A stretch of DNA of 7,501 bases from DATJAJ01 sp035622335 (GTDB taxonomy: Archaea > Thermoproteota > Nitrososphaeria > Nitrososphaerales > Gagatemarchaeaceae). The notes under the pieces are model-generated. The model was not told where the DNA came from and did no database searches. It saw only the letters and a program-made list of their open reading frames with translations. Shown in pieces: positions 1 through 6,181 of this stretch (positions within the stretch are counted from its first letter, which is position 1; every line of letters begins with the position of its first letter). The stretch spans positions 1-7,501 of the forward strand of contig DASPVO010000025.1 of the NCBI GenBank assembly GCA_035622335.1. The letters are read 5' to 3'. Both the position numbers and the translations under genes were made by a program.

Positions 1-24
1 GTCCTGAATCATGTGGTACGAGCC

Positions 25-1626
25 CTATTCTGGAGGGAGCTCTTTGTAGTTGAGGGAGATGTCGATGCCCTGCTTCTTGTGATACCAGCTTGAGGCAAGA
101 TAGATCGCCGCTCCCGCAATCAGCGTCGCGACCAAAAACGTGTACGTAAGGTTGTTGAGGCCGGTGAATGCCGGGTTGGCCAGGTACTGATAGGAGATGA
201 ACGCGAAGACGCCCATGTCGAGAATCCCTGCGAGCGCCAGTGCGAGCATCGCCCCACCCTTCTCCTTCCTGACCGCGTGGACCGTCGCAGCAAGCCCGAT
301 GAAGATGAAATATATCATGGAGGCGAGGATGGCACCAAACAGCGCGCTGTAGCTCGCGTAGTAGTACGTGGCAAGGGCGATCAGTACGATGGTCACGATA
401 TAGTCGACCGCGTGGGCGATTATGGGCGAGCCGAACCGCTGACTCACGTAAGACAACCTCCCGGGCAGGAAGCGGTCGAGCGACTGTGCAAGTAGATATC
501 GCGATATCACTATAACGGCGTATGCGATCGTGCCGAGCTGCATCGCGATCCACCCTATCCCGATTATCCAAGACAGGGCGCTCCCTGTACCAGACACGCC
601 CATCGCAAGCGTGAAGAAGTTGAGGCCGTCCGCTGCGTAGGTGGTGTTGCTGAAGGCCGCGTTGATGAAGGGCATCCCAGCGACCGCGTAGAGCGTGGCG
701 AAGCACGCCGTTAGGAGGACGAAAGCGACCACGGCCGAGATGGGTACGTTCCACTTCATGGCGCTCTTTCCCTTGATCTCGGAGGCTACCGCTGGTGCGG
801 CGTTGAGCCAGGGATAGACGAATGCGAACACTACAGGGAGGACGAATATGGTGTTCGTCCAGTTTATGTCGAAGGGAGCCCCTGAGGGAGTGTAGGTGCT
901 GGTCCCGTTTATCAAAAAGGACAGGCCCGAAGAAGTGGGCGTTATCTTGGCTCCGTTGAGTCCAAGGCTGGTCACGTAGTTCGCGATGCCGGTCTGGCCA
1001 GCGGAGAAGAGCACTCCTATCGCGAGGACCAGTGAGAGAATGCCGAACAGCGCTAGGATGGAAACGAGCCTGAAGCCGGCCTTTGGCCTAATTATGTTGA
1101 TCGCTATGACGATCGTAAATATCACCGCGGCGAATTCGAACTGGGTGCCCGGCACGCTGAACAGATTGAAGACCCATGCTGAGGTGTTCCCCTGAGTGAG
1201 GAAGACCGAACCGATGGCAAAATCAAGCAGTATGGCCACGAGCGCGATGAACGCGGTCGTCTCCATGGTGTAGCCCCAGAACGACAGGGTGCTTCCCCAG
1301 AAGCCGCCGAAGGTACGGGACAGCCATACGTAGTCTCCTCCCGTCCTTGGATACCTGCGAGTCATTATGGTGTAGACGACTATCTGAGGGACCGACAGAA
1401 TGAACGCGATGATCGAGGCAGCTACCAGGTTTAGGCCCGTAACGGTCGGGACGATCACCATGGTCGCGACGGTCGAACCCGCGACCGTGGCCAAGAGGGG
1501 TCCAATCGACATGTTGCTCAGGTTGAGCGTTATCGTGTCAAGGAAGGAGACGTTCTTCACAAGCCCGGTGCTTTCGCGGACGAACGCCTGGGGTGCGGAC
1601 TTCTCCTGGTCCGCGTTTTGTCCCAT
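25..1626 (-). CDS. APC-superfamily amino-acid permease
   Basis: This is an integral membrane transporter that probably imports amino acids or related amines by proton or cation coupling; the exact substrate cannot be read from sequence. From the chosen start it is 533 residues, a usual length for the family, with about 12 hydrophobic helices. Family marks are the first-helix region around residues 36-58, the loop after helix 2 with YPRTGGDYVWLSR (92-104), and SRYLLAQSLDRFLP (375-388). A long polar external loop (about 210-255) and a C-terminal tail ending KELPPE recall permeases of heterotrophic and thermoacidophilic archaea. The reading frame extends upstream to a GTG at 1669-1671. I chose the ATG at 1624-1626 because a strong TATA box (1651-1658) lies between the two, placing transcription start at about this ATG, and because the family N-terminus begins there. 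It is transcribed alone, away from the zinc-ribbon gene. The family call is firm; the substrate is inference. Confidence 0.9.
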   Translation of the reverse strand: MGQNADQEKSAPQAFVRESTGLVKNVSFLDTITLNLSNMSIGPLLATVAGSTVATMVIVPTVTGLNLVAASIIAFILSVPQIVVYTIMTRRYPRTGGDYVWLSRTFGGFWGSTLSFWGYTMETTAFIALVAILLDFAIGSVFLTQGNTSAWVFNLFSVPGTQFEFAAVIFTIVIAINIIRPKAGFRLVSILALFGILSLVLAIGVLFSAGQTGIANYVTSLGLNGAKITPTSSGLSFLINGTSTYTPSGAPFDINWTNTIFVLPVVFAFVYPWLNAAPAVASEIKGKSAMKWNVPISAVVAFVLLTACFATLYAVAGMPFINAAFSNTTYAADGLNFFTLAMGVSGTGSALSWIIGIGWIAMQLGTIAYAVIVISRYLLAQSLDRFLPGRLSYVSQRFGSPIIAHAVDYIVTIVLIALATYYYASYSALFGAILASMIYFIFIGLAATVHAVRKEKGGAMLALALAGILDMGVFAFISYQYLANPAFTGLNNLTYTFLVATLIAGAAIYLASSWYHKKQGIDISLNYKELPPE

Positions 1627-1650
1627 TGTGGATGTGAAAAAATTCGTGGC

Positions 1651-1660
1651 TATATAATAT
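1651..1660 (-). promoter_or_regulatory. TATA box of the permease gene
   Basis: On the minus strand this reads ATATTATATA, the most AT-rich spot in the region and a good archaeal TATA element. Its centre is about 28 bases upstream of the ATG at 1626, so the transcript should be leaderless or nearly so. No Shine-Dalgarno site precedes the ATG, which agrees. Confidence 0.7.
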
Positions 1661-1666
1661 TGAGTC

Positions 1667-1680
1667 AACACGTGCGTGTT
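1667..1680. promoter_or_regulatory. inverted repeat upstream of the permease TATA box
   Basis: AACACG and CGTGTT form a perfect 6-base inverted repeat with a 2-base spacer. It sits just upstream of the TATA box, centred about 46 bases before the predicted transcription start. That is where archaeal activators of the Lrp/AsnC type usually bind, and such a regulator would suit an amino-acid permease. The dyad is seen directly; the operator role is inference. Confidence 0.4.
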
Positions 1681-1702
1681 AAATCCGCGTCTTGGGTTAA
1701 AG

Positions 1703-1870
1703 TCAGTAGCCTATCTCGGAGCTGGGTCTCAGGTGCCGCATTGACTTGACGTGACCGCAGACCTTGCACTTGTAGAGTCCGCGTCCTCGGGGGTTGTAGT
1801 CCCTAGTTTCCACGACTATCGTATGCTCGGTTCTTGTGCCACACTTGTCGCACCATCTGTAGTCCGACAT
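1703..1870 (-). CDS. small zinc-ribbon protein, function unknown
   Basis: A 55-residue protein runs from the ATG at 1868-1870 to the TGA at 1703-1705. Two CxxC knuckles (Cys7/Cys10 and Cys35/Cys38) are spaced as in a zinc ribbon, so one zinc ion is probably bound. The stretch between them is rich in charged and beta-forming residues, and the tail is basic (KSMRHLRP), which would suit nucleic-acid or RNA-polymerase contact. A purine-rich stretch (GAGGAAGA on the minus strand, about 1874-1881) could act as a ribosome site. Coding is supported by the Cys pairs, the intact frame and its own upstream AT-rich element. It is divergent from the DUF131 pair with a 66-base gap. It could be a ribosome- or transcription-associated zinc ribbon, but I cannot name a family. 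Confidence 0.75.
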   Translation of the reverse strand: MSDYRWCDKCGTRTEHTIVVETRDYNPRGRGLYKCKVCGHVKSMRHLRPSSEIGY

Positions 1871-1900
1871 ATCGTTCTTCCTCTTCCCCGCTCCTCTCGG

Positions 1901-1913
1901 TAAAAGATTTATC
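1901..1913. promoter_or_regulatory. shared AT-rich core of a divergent promoter
   Basis: This 13-base AT-rich block (TAAAAGATTTATC) is the only one in the 66-base gap between the minus-strand zinc-ribbon gene and the plus-strand DUF131 gene. Read plus, it lies about 30 bases before the ATG at 1937. Read minus (GATAAATCTTTTA), it lies about 39 bases before the ATG at 1870. A single or overlapping TATA element may serve both genes. Confidence 0.45.
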
Positions 1914-1936
1914 GCCGAAGGAGAGATTCGTCCTGC

Positions 1937-2167
1937 ATGACCTGGTTGGCTGACCTAGGCATAGTCGTCCTGATCGTGGGCTTCGCGGTCCTGGCCATGG
2001 GCTTCCTCGAGACGAGGAAGGGAGAGGGTCATCAGATCCGTGGAGGGGCGGTGATTATGATCGGACCCATCCCGATCATCTTCGGTTCGGACGCCAAGTG
2101 GGCGAGCATCGCGCTGATCCTTGCGATCGTCCTGGTCGTGATAAGCGTCCTCGTGTATCTGGCTTGA
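1937..2167 (+). CDS. DUF131 family membrane protein (first copy)
   Basis: A 76-residue protein has two transmembrane helices (about 6-23 and 55-75) joined by a short loop. The loop ends in the family motif GGAVIMIGPIPIIFGSD (36-52), the hallmark of the archaeal DUF131 family (also described as the TIGR00304 membrane protein). The family is widespread in archaea and its function is unknown. The length is typical. The ATG at 1937 directly precedes the first helix. A weak GGAG at 1920-1923 is too distant to be a good ribosome site, so a leaderless or short-leader transcript is likely. The gene overlaps the next, a second DUF131 member, by four bases, so the two are probably co-translated. Family assignment rests on motif and topology recalled from knowledge of the family. 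Confidence 0.85.
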   Translation: MTWLADLGIVVLIVGFAVLAMGFLETRKGEGHQIRGGAVIMIGPIPIIFGSDAKWASIALILAIVLVVISVLVYLA

Positions 2168-2427
2168 GCGCCCGACTCGTGTTCGCGGGATTCATCCTGC
2201 TCGCGGCGGGGTTCGTCATTCTTGTCGCGTCGTCATTTCAAGGGACCTCTGGTTCAGCGGGCGGTTTCATATTGATAGGGCCCGTTCCAATCGTCTTCGG
2301 TTCTGGTCCCAGCGGGACCTCTTTGGCCGCCCTGGCACTGGTCGGGGGCCTTGTCATGCTGGTGCTGCTGGCGGTCTTTCTGAGGCGGGCGACGGCCGGT
2401 AGACGCTTTGGCGAGGAAAATCCATAA
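2164..2427 (+). CDS. DUF131 family membrane protein (second copy)
   Basis: This is the second of two adjacent DUF131 genes, 87 residues from the chosen start. It has the same plan as its neighbour: helix 1 (about 5-22), the motif GGFILIGPVPIVFGSG (33-48), helix 2 (about 52-73), then a basic tail. I chose the TTG at 2164, which overlaps the upstream stop as TTGA and gives a protein starting just before helix 1, as in the family. An ATG at 2098 in frame would add 22 charged residues encoded within the upstream gene and is less likely; a GTG at 2179 is also possible. The clear similarity of the two motifs suggests an old tandem duplication and perhaps a heteromeric membrane complex, which is inference. 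Confidence 0.8.
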   Translation: MSARLVFAGFILLAAGFVILVASSFQGTSGSAGGFILIGPVPIVFGSGPSGTSLAALALVGGLVMLVLLAVFLRRATAGRRFGEENP

Positions 2428-2430
2428 ATA
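2423..2430 (+). promoter_or_regulatory. TATA box of the Fe-S carrier gene
   Basis: CATAAATA is centred about 27 bases before the ATG at 2454, predicting a leaderless transcript. The box overlaps the TAA stop (2425-2427) of the preceding DUF131 gene, so the Fe-S carrier probably has its own promoter even though it lies 26 bases downstream in the same direction. Confidence 0.6.
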
Positions 2431-2453
2431 GGGAAAAGAGGCCGAAATTTACT

Positions 2454-2801
2454 ATGCAGAAATTGCAACCCCTAGTCAACATCACCGACTCCGCCAAGGT
2501 CAAGTTGACCGAGGTTCTTCAGGAGGAAAAGGCGATGGGTGATTATCTCAAGATCGAGGTCTACAGGGGTGGCGGCTGTGCTTGCAGCGGTGGGTACAGG
2601 TACGCGCTTAGCCTGGAGAAGACGGCGGGATCTGCGGACGTGGTAGAGGAGGTTGCGGGCCTGAAGGTAATGGTGGACAGAACTGATGAAGAGCTGATAC
2701 GAGGCTCCAAGATCGACTATTACGAGAGCCTGCAGAGGACCGGGTTCAAAATCGAGAACCCGAACGTCCATGCAGAAGCCTGCGGCTGCGGCGGCCACTG
2801 A
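2454..2801 (+). CDS. A-type Fe-S cluster carrier (HesB/IscA family)
   Basis: This cytosolic protein of 115 residues probably carries or inserts Fe-S clusters into client enzymes. The family has one Cys near the middle and a C-terminal CGC. Here Cys44 lies in CACSGGYRY (42-50), matching the canonical GCSG site, and Cys110/Cys112 lie in ACGCGG near the end. Cys42 is an extra cysteine two residues before the conserved one. The segment GLKVMVDRTDEELIRGSKIDYYESL (69-93, key residues V74, D75, G84, I87, D88, Y89) follows the family pattern between the two cysteine sites. The start is an ATG just after a strong TATA box, consistent with a leaderless message. The nearby fumarase is class II and needs no Fe-S cluster, so it is not an obvious client. 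Confidence 0.9.
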   Translation: MQKLQPLVNITDSAKVKLTEVLQEEKAMGDYLKIEVYRGGGCACSGGYRYALSLEKTAGSADVVEEVAGLKVMVDRTDEELIRGSKIDYYESLQRTGFKIENPNVHAEACGCGGH

Positions 2802-2853
2802 GCAAAGTATCACCCAAACCGTCCGTGGCCAGACGCTTGAGTGTTGTGAAGCG

Positions 2854-2861
2854 CTTAAGAA
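2854..2861 (+). promoter_or_regulatory. probable TATA box of the fumarase gene
   Basis: CTTAAGAA lies in the 83-base gap after the Fe-S carrier, centred about 27 bases before the ATG at 2885. This fits a leaderless fumarase transcript. An overlapping alternative, AGATAAAG (2861-2868), would place the start inside the gene and is less likely. Confidence 0.5.
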
Positions 2862-2884
2862 GATAAAGGCCCCGACGCACATCG

Positions 2885-4210
2885 ATGAAGTATGTTGAAG
2901 GTTCTCGTAGGGTCTTCCTGAATACAGGCACCAAGTTCCCTCGCGAGATAATCTCTGCGATAGGCCTCGTGAAGTACGCGGCGGCTAGCGCGAACGTCTC
3001 CTTGGGACTGCTCGACAGAGAAGTCGGACGCGCGATCATGCGGGAGTCGAGGAACGTGATGAAGGGGAAGCTCGACGCCCTGTTCGTCGTGGACGTCTTT
3101 CAGACGGGTTCCGGGACGGGGCTGAACATGAACGCGAACGAGGTGATCTCGGAGGCTGCTTCGGCTGAGTTGGGCAAGAAGGTCCACCCCAACGACCACG
3201 TGAACATGAGCCAGTCCTCAAACGACGTCGGACCTACAGCCGTCCGAATCGCGTCCATACGTACAGTTGAAGCTGAGCTGCTTCCTGCGATGGCTCTAAT
3301 CGTGGAGGCCCTCTCGGGTCTTTCGCGAAGGACATCGAGGGTCTACAAGGCAGGGAGGACGCACCTCAGGGATGCCTTGCCCGTCACGATGGGACAGGAA
3401 TTTGGCGCCTATGCTGACGCTTTCAGGAGAGACTCGAAGGCTATCAGAGCGATTCTCCCCTACCTCTGCGAAGTTCCAATTGGTGGGACGGCTGTAGGGA
3501 CCGGGGTCAACGCAGACCCGAGGTTCGGGAGGAAGGTCGTTGAAGTGATTAGGCACGAGACGGGGTTGCCCGTCAGGGAGGCCGAGAACAAGTTCAGAGC
3601 GACTCGCCTTCTCACCGACATGGAGCTTCTGAGCTCATCCCTGAAAGTTGCGGGTTTGGACCTCTTCCGGCTCTGTCAGGACCTGAGACTCATGTTCTCA
3701 GGACCGGTGACGGGAATCGGGGAGATTGACATACCCTCCCAGGAGGAGGTTGCAGGTAGCAGCATCATGCCTGGGAAGACTAACCCTGTAACGGTAGAGA
3801 GCGCGATGCTCGCCTGTTCCCAGATAGTGGGTCTCGATTCGGCTAACCAGGTCGCCTCCACCCTAGGTGAGTTTGAGCTCGCGATGGGCGTCCCGCTGCT
3901 AGGTTACAACCTGATAATCGAGACGAAGCTCCTGGCCGAGGCCCTGAGAAAGATTTCGAGCGTCGTCATCGACAAGGTGGTCCCGTTCAAGGATAGGAGT
4001 CGAACCTATGCCGAGAGCAGCCCCTCGCTGATCACCCTGATCTCACCGACCACGGGTTACGACAAGGCTTCGGTTATTGGGAAGAAACTAGCGAAGGGCA
4101 CATCGATCAGGCAGGCCCTGAAGGAGCTCGGGTATTCTCAGAAGCAGATAGACAAGATGCTCGACCTGAAGGACCTCGTGAAGCCTGGAATCCAGGCTAA
4201 GAAACTGTAG
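2885..4210 (+). CDS. fumC: fumarate hydratase, class II
   Basis: This enzyme interconverts fumarate and L-malate in the TCA cycle as a homotetramer without an Fe-S cluster. The 441-residue protein has the superfamily active-site regions in order: TGSGT (74-78), HPNDHVN (101-107), SSND (111-114), GRTHLRDA with His160 (157-164), and the signature loop GSSIMPGKTNP (291-301) with the catalytic Ser and the Lys and Asn. SIMPGK rather than SIMPAK, together with GEFEL (328-332) and GYDKA (391-395), favours fumarase over aspartate ammonia-lyase. The N-terminus is about 25 residues shorter than bacterial FumC and lacks the GAQTQR segment. Archaeal (Sulfolobus-type) fumarases share this short form, starting near MNTGTKFPR, so it is not a truncation. 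An in-frame stop at 2864-2866 excludes a longer start. It ends six bases from the convergent gene at 4217. Confidence 0.94.
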   Translation: MKYVEGSRRVFLNTGTKFPREIISAIGLVKYAAASANVSLGLLDREVGRAIMRESRNVMKGKLDALFVVDVFQTGSGTGLNMNANEVISEAASAELGKKVHPNDHVNMSQSSNDVGPTAVRIASIRTVEAELLPAMALIVEALSGLSRRTSRVYKAGRTHLRDALPVTMGQEFGAYADAFRRDSKAIRAILPYLCEVPIGGTAVGTGVNADPRFGRKVVEVIRHETGLPVREAENKFRATRLLTDMELLSSSLKVAGLDLFRLCQDLRLMFSGPVTGIGEIDIPSQEEVAGSSIMPGKTNPVTVESAMLACSQIVGLDSANQVASTLGEFELAMGVPLLGYNLIIETKLLAEALRKISSVVIDKVVPFKDRSRTYAESSPSLITLISPTTGYDKASVIGKKLAKGTSIRQALKELGYSQKQIDKMLDLKDLVKPGIQAKKL

Positions 4211-4216
4211 CTCTCC

Positions 4217-4759
4217 TTAGCGTCGGGAACGAACGCCGATTCTTTCTATCAGCTTCCCGAGTTCGAAGTCGTCCACCGCGTCCAGGCGCAGATACTTCAG
4301 GATGTCCTGCTCGTCCATGCCTATCCTCCTCGCTTCGGCGACCGTGTGCCTGTACGCCTCAAGTTCGGTCGGCCTTTCGACGTACTCGAAGGCCTGGTCA
4401 TAGAGCTCCTTGCCGTCAAGGAATTGTCTGACGTGGACGAGCACGTGTATGACGTCCAGGTAGAGGAATCCCAGCTTGGCAGCGGAGAGATGCTTCTGAC
4501 CGATGCAGATGGTTCCTGTGTCTCTGTCGAGCCAGAGACCCCAGCTCGTTGGCTCGACCCTGAGCTTCAGGTGACGCAGGATCTTCGACATCTCTGACCT
4601 TGTGCCGAACACCTTGATCAGAGTGGTCGAACCGTCAAGACCAGCGAAGACGTCAGCGAGTTTGTACTCCCCCACTCCTATCTCTCGGTTGACTCTGAAC
4701 CCTCTGACACGCAATCTGGGCTGAAGAAGTTGCCGGACAATCAAAAGAAACGAGCTCAA
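4217..4759 (-). CDS. conserved-looking protein with degenerate zincin-like motif, function unknown
   Basis: I do not recognise a named family. The soluble protein has about 180 residues. The N-terminal half (about 15-70) is mixed basic and beta-like. A central helix carries HVLVH (105-109) followed by RQFLDG, and 21 residues after that comes RPTELEAYR (129-137), then a basic, helical C-terminus. The pattern HxxxH-x-R/Q-Q ... RPxExEA resembles gluzincin-type putative metallopeptidases, in which HExxH and a downstream Glu bind zinc. Here the catalytic Glu of HExxH is Val106, so peptidase activity is unlikely while the metal-binding residues could remain (His105, His109, Glu132 or Glu134). The start is uncertain: the TTG at 4757-4759 gives 180 residues, while a TTG at 4742-4744 gives 175 and lies closer to the expected start from the TATA-like GTATAACT (4762-4769). 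It is convergent with fumarase and divergent from the mutase gene. Confidence 0.75.
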   Translation of the reverse strand: MSSFLLIVRQLLQPRLRVRGFRVNREIGVGEYKLADVFAGLDGSTTLIKVFGTRSEMSKILRHLKLRVEPTSWGLWLDRDTGTICIGQKHLSAAKLGFLYLDVIHVLVHVRQFLDGKELYDQAFEYVERPTELEAYRHTVAEARRIGMDEQDILKYLRLDAVDDFELGKLIERIGVRSRR

Positions 4760-4761
4760 AA

Positions 4762-4769
4762 AGTTATAC
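4762..4769 (-). promoter_or_regulatory. possible TATA box of the 4217-4759 gene
   Basis: On the minus strand this reads GTATAACT. A start of transcription 25-27 bases on falls near 4740, downstream of the TTG at 4759 and close to the in-frame TTG at 4744. If the box is real, the shorter protein is the true product. The evidence is position and base composition only. Confidence 0.35.
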
Positions 4770-4776
4770 TGATGCT

Positions 4777-4792
4777 GTTAACATTGGTTAAC
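4777..4792. repeat. paired GTTAAC sites in a divergent promoter region
   Basis: Two GTTAAC hexamers, each itself palindromic, are spaced by four bases, giving a 10-base period or one helical turn. They lie upstream of the minus-strand TATA-like box and about 60 bases before the mutase promoter. They may be an operator for a dimeric regulator, or BRE/TATA-like elements; function is not shown by the sequence. Confidence 0.4.
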
Positions 4793-4842
4793 TCGACGTC
4801 CTGAACTTGAATTGCGATGGCATCCACTCTCCAGCTGCCAAA

Positions 4843-4850
4843 CTTTAAGA
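4843..4850 (+). promoter_or_regulatory. TATA box of the mutase-thiL operon
   Basis: CTTTAAGA, in AAACTTTAAGA, is centred about 36 bases before the TTG start at 4883. It predicts a leader of about ten bases. It is the best TATA-like element in the plus orientation of this intergenic region. Confidence 0.5.
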
Positions 4851-4882
4851 CGAATGAGAGCTTCTCCGCTACGCGAACCTGA

Positions 4883-6181
4883 TTGATCGCTTCTGTGAGC
4901 GGAATCCGGGGCGTCGTGAACGAGGACCTGTCGCTGCGAGAAGTCTACAGCCTAACTTCAGGCTTCCTGTCGATGACCGAGTCCTCAGAGGTGCTACTGG
5001 CCCGAGACACGAGGAGGACGGGGGAGATGATCAGAAGGGTGGTGACGGGGGTGCTACTGTCGAAGGGAAAGAAAGTCCTCGACCTCGGCGTGGCATCGAC
5101 ACCCGCGCTGTTCAGGGAGAGCAGGGCGCTTCAGAGGCCCGCGATCATGATCACAGCTTCGCACAACGAACCCGAATTCAACGGACTGAAGTTTCTGAAC
5201 GAGGGCAGGGGCTTGAGCACGGAAGGATTCGAGAAGATGATGGCTGCAAAGCCCGTCGCGACGGAGTTCCAACCCGGCCGGCTGAAGTCGGCGACCAAGG
5301 CCAGGTACGACGAAGATCTCGTAGGCCTCTTTGGACCTCGAAGCTGCGAGGACATCAGAGTCGCGGTCGACCTGGGTGGAGGCGCAGGAATTTCTCACGT
5401 GGAGAGAATCCTCGGTGGACTCGGGTGTCGGATCTTCACGCTGAACGGTTCAAGCGGCATATTCAGCAGGAGAGTGGATCCGATCTCAGACCCGCTGAAG
5501 CTCCTGCAGAGGATTGTGAAGGAGAGGAAGTGCGAGATAGGGCTCGGATTCGACTGCGACGGCGACAGGCTAGCCATTGTCGACAACAGAGGGGTGAAGA
5601 GGTCGGGAGACTACATGCTGACCTTGGCTCTTTCTCTGGTGTTGCCGAACCAAGAGAACAGGAAGGTCGTCGTCTCTGTCGACACCACGCAGGCCGTGGA
5701 TGAGGTCGTAAAGCGTTGTGGGGGCGAAGTGTTCAGGTCCAGGGTGGGAGAAGCGAACGTTGTAGGGTTGATGCATGCGGTGGGAGCCAGGTACGGCGGA
5801 GAGGGGAGCAGCGGCGGGTTAATCGATGGGTCGTTCAATTTCTGCAGGGACTCGATGCTCGCGGCGGTCACCATAATCCACGCCATCAGGATGTCGGGTA
5901 CGCGAGTCTATGGCGGGGTGAAGAGCTACCACCAGTCTAGGAGGGGTGTAGAGATGGATCGGTCGAAGGCCCAGAAGGCGATCAGGTCGCTGGCGAAGAG
6001 CGTACCGGATTCAGACACGACCGACGGGGTCAAGATAGTCCTGACGAAGGATTCTTGGGTCCTTGCCCGCCCGTCAGGAACGGAGAACGTCGTGAGGGTC
6101 TCCGCCGAAGCGGGGACGAAGCACAAGGCGGACGAAATCGCTGACAGATTCTCGAGAAGGCTGTTGGAGCTGGGCAAGTGA
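4883..6181 (+). CDS. phosphohexomutase, probable phosphoglucosamine mutase or phosphomannomutase/phosphoglucomutase
   Basis: This is an alpha-D-phosphohexomutase that moves phosphate between C6 and C1 of a hexose or hexosamine through a phosphoserine. It is 432 residues, slightly short for the archaeal family. The four domains are marked by SGIRG (6-10), the catalytic loop TASHN with Ser93 (91-95), the Mg-binding loop DCDGDR (224-229, Asp224/226/228), the sugar loop GGEGSSGG (305-312), and the phosphate loop RPSGT (396-400). Two positions differ from the usual pattern: Glu96 follows ASHN where Pro is common, and Asn402 follows RPSGTE where Pro is usual. The start is the TTG at 4883; a TGA lies directly upstream in frame (4880-4882), so no longer start exists, and GTG at 4895 is the next option. 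Its stop overlaps the thiL start, so the two are one operon. A second mutase lies downstream on the other strand, so which copy is GlmM cannot be decided here. Confidence 0.9.
   Translation: MIASVSGIRGVVNEDLSLREVYSLTSGFLSMTESSEVLLARDTRRTGEMIRRVVTGVLLSKGKKVLDLGVASTPALFRESRALQRPAIMITASHNEPEFNGLKFLNEGRGLSTEGFEKMMAAKPVATEFQPGRLKSATKARYDEDLVGLFGPRSCEDIRVAVDLGGGAGISHVERILGGLGCRIFTLNGSSGIFSRRVDPISDPLKLLQRIVKERKCEIGLGFDCDGDRLAIVDNRGVKRSGDYMLTLALSLVLPNQENRKVVVSVDTTQAVDEVVKRCGGEVFRSRVGEANVVGLMHAVGARYGGEGSSGGLIDGSFNFCRDSMLAAVTIIHAIRMSGTRVYGGVKSYHQSRRGVEMDRSKAQKAIRSLAKSVPDSDTTDGVKIVLTKDSWVLARPSGTENVVRVSAEAGTKHKADEIADRFSRRLLELGK

Noticed and set aside
1627..1671. Extension of the permease N-terminus to the GTG at 1669-1671.
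   Set aside because: The extension would span the TATA box and part of the upstream dyad, and its sequence is not typical of the family N-terminus.
2098..2163. Longer start (ATG at 2098) for the second DUF131 protein.
   Set aside because: The added residues are charged, are encoded within the first DUF131 gene in another frame, and do not match the family, which starts just before the first helix.
2802..2884. An open frame through the gap between the Fe-S carrier and fumarase, reading KKIKAPTHIDEVC before a stop.
   Set aside because: It has no start codon and overlaps the fumarase promoter, so it is not supported as a gene.
2885..2950. Apparent N-terminal truncation of fumarase relative to bacterial FumC.
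   Set aside because: Archaeal fumarases of this type start at the same place, an in-frame stop lies at 2864-2866, and a TATA box fits a leaderless start at 2885.
4817..4882. A 21-codon ATG frame ending in TGA immediately before, and in frame with, the TTG start of the mutase; a possible leader peptide or a longer N-terminus with a stop.
   Set aside because: The likely TATA box of the operon (4843-4850) lies inside it, so it would mostly not be transcribed, and the peptide has no resemblance to the mutase N-terminus.
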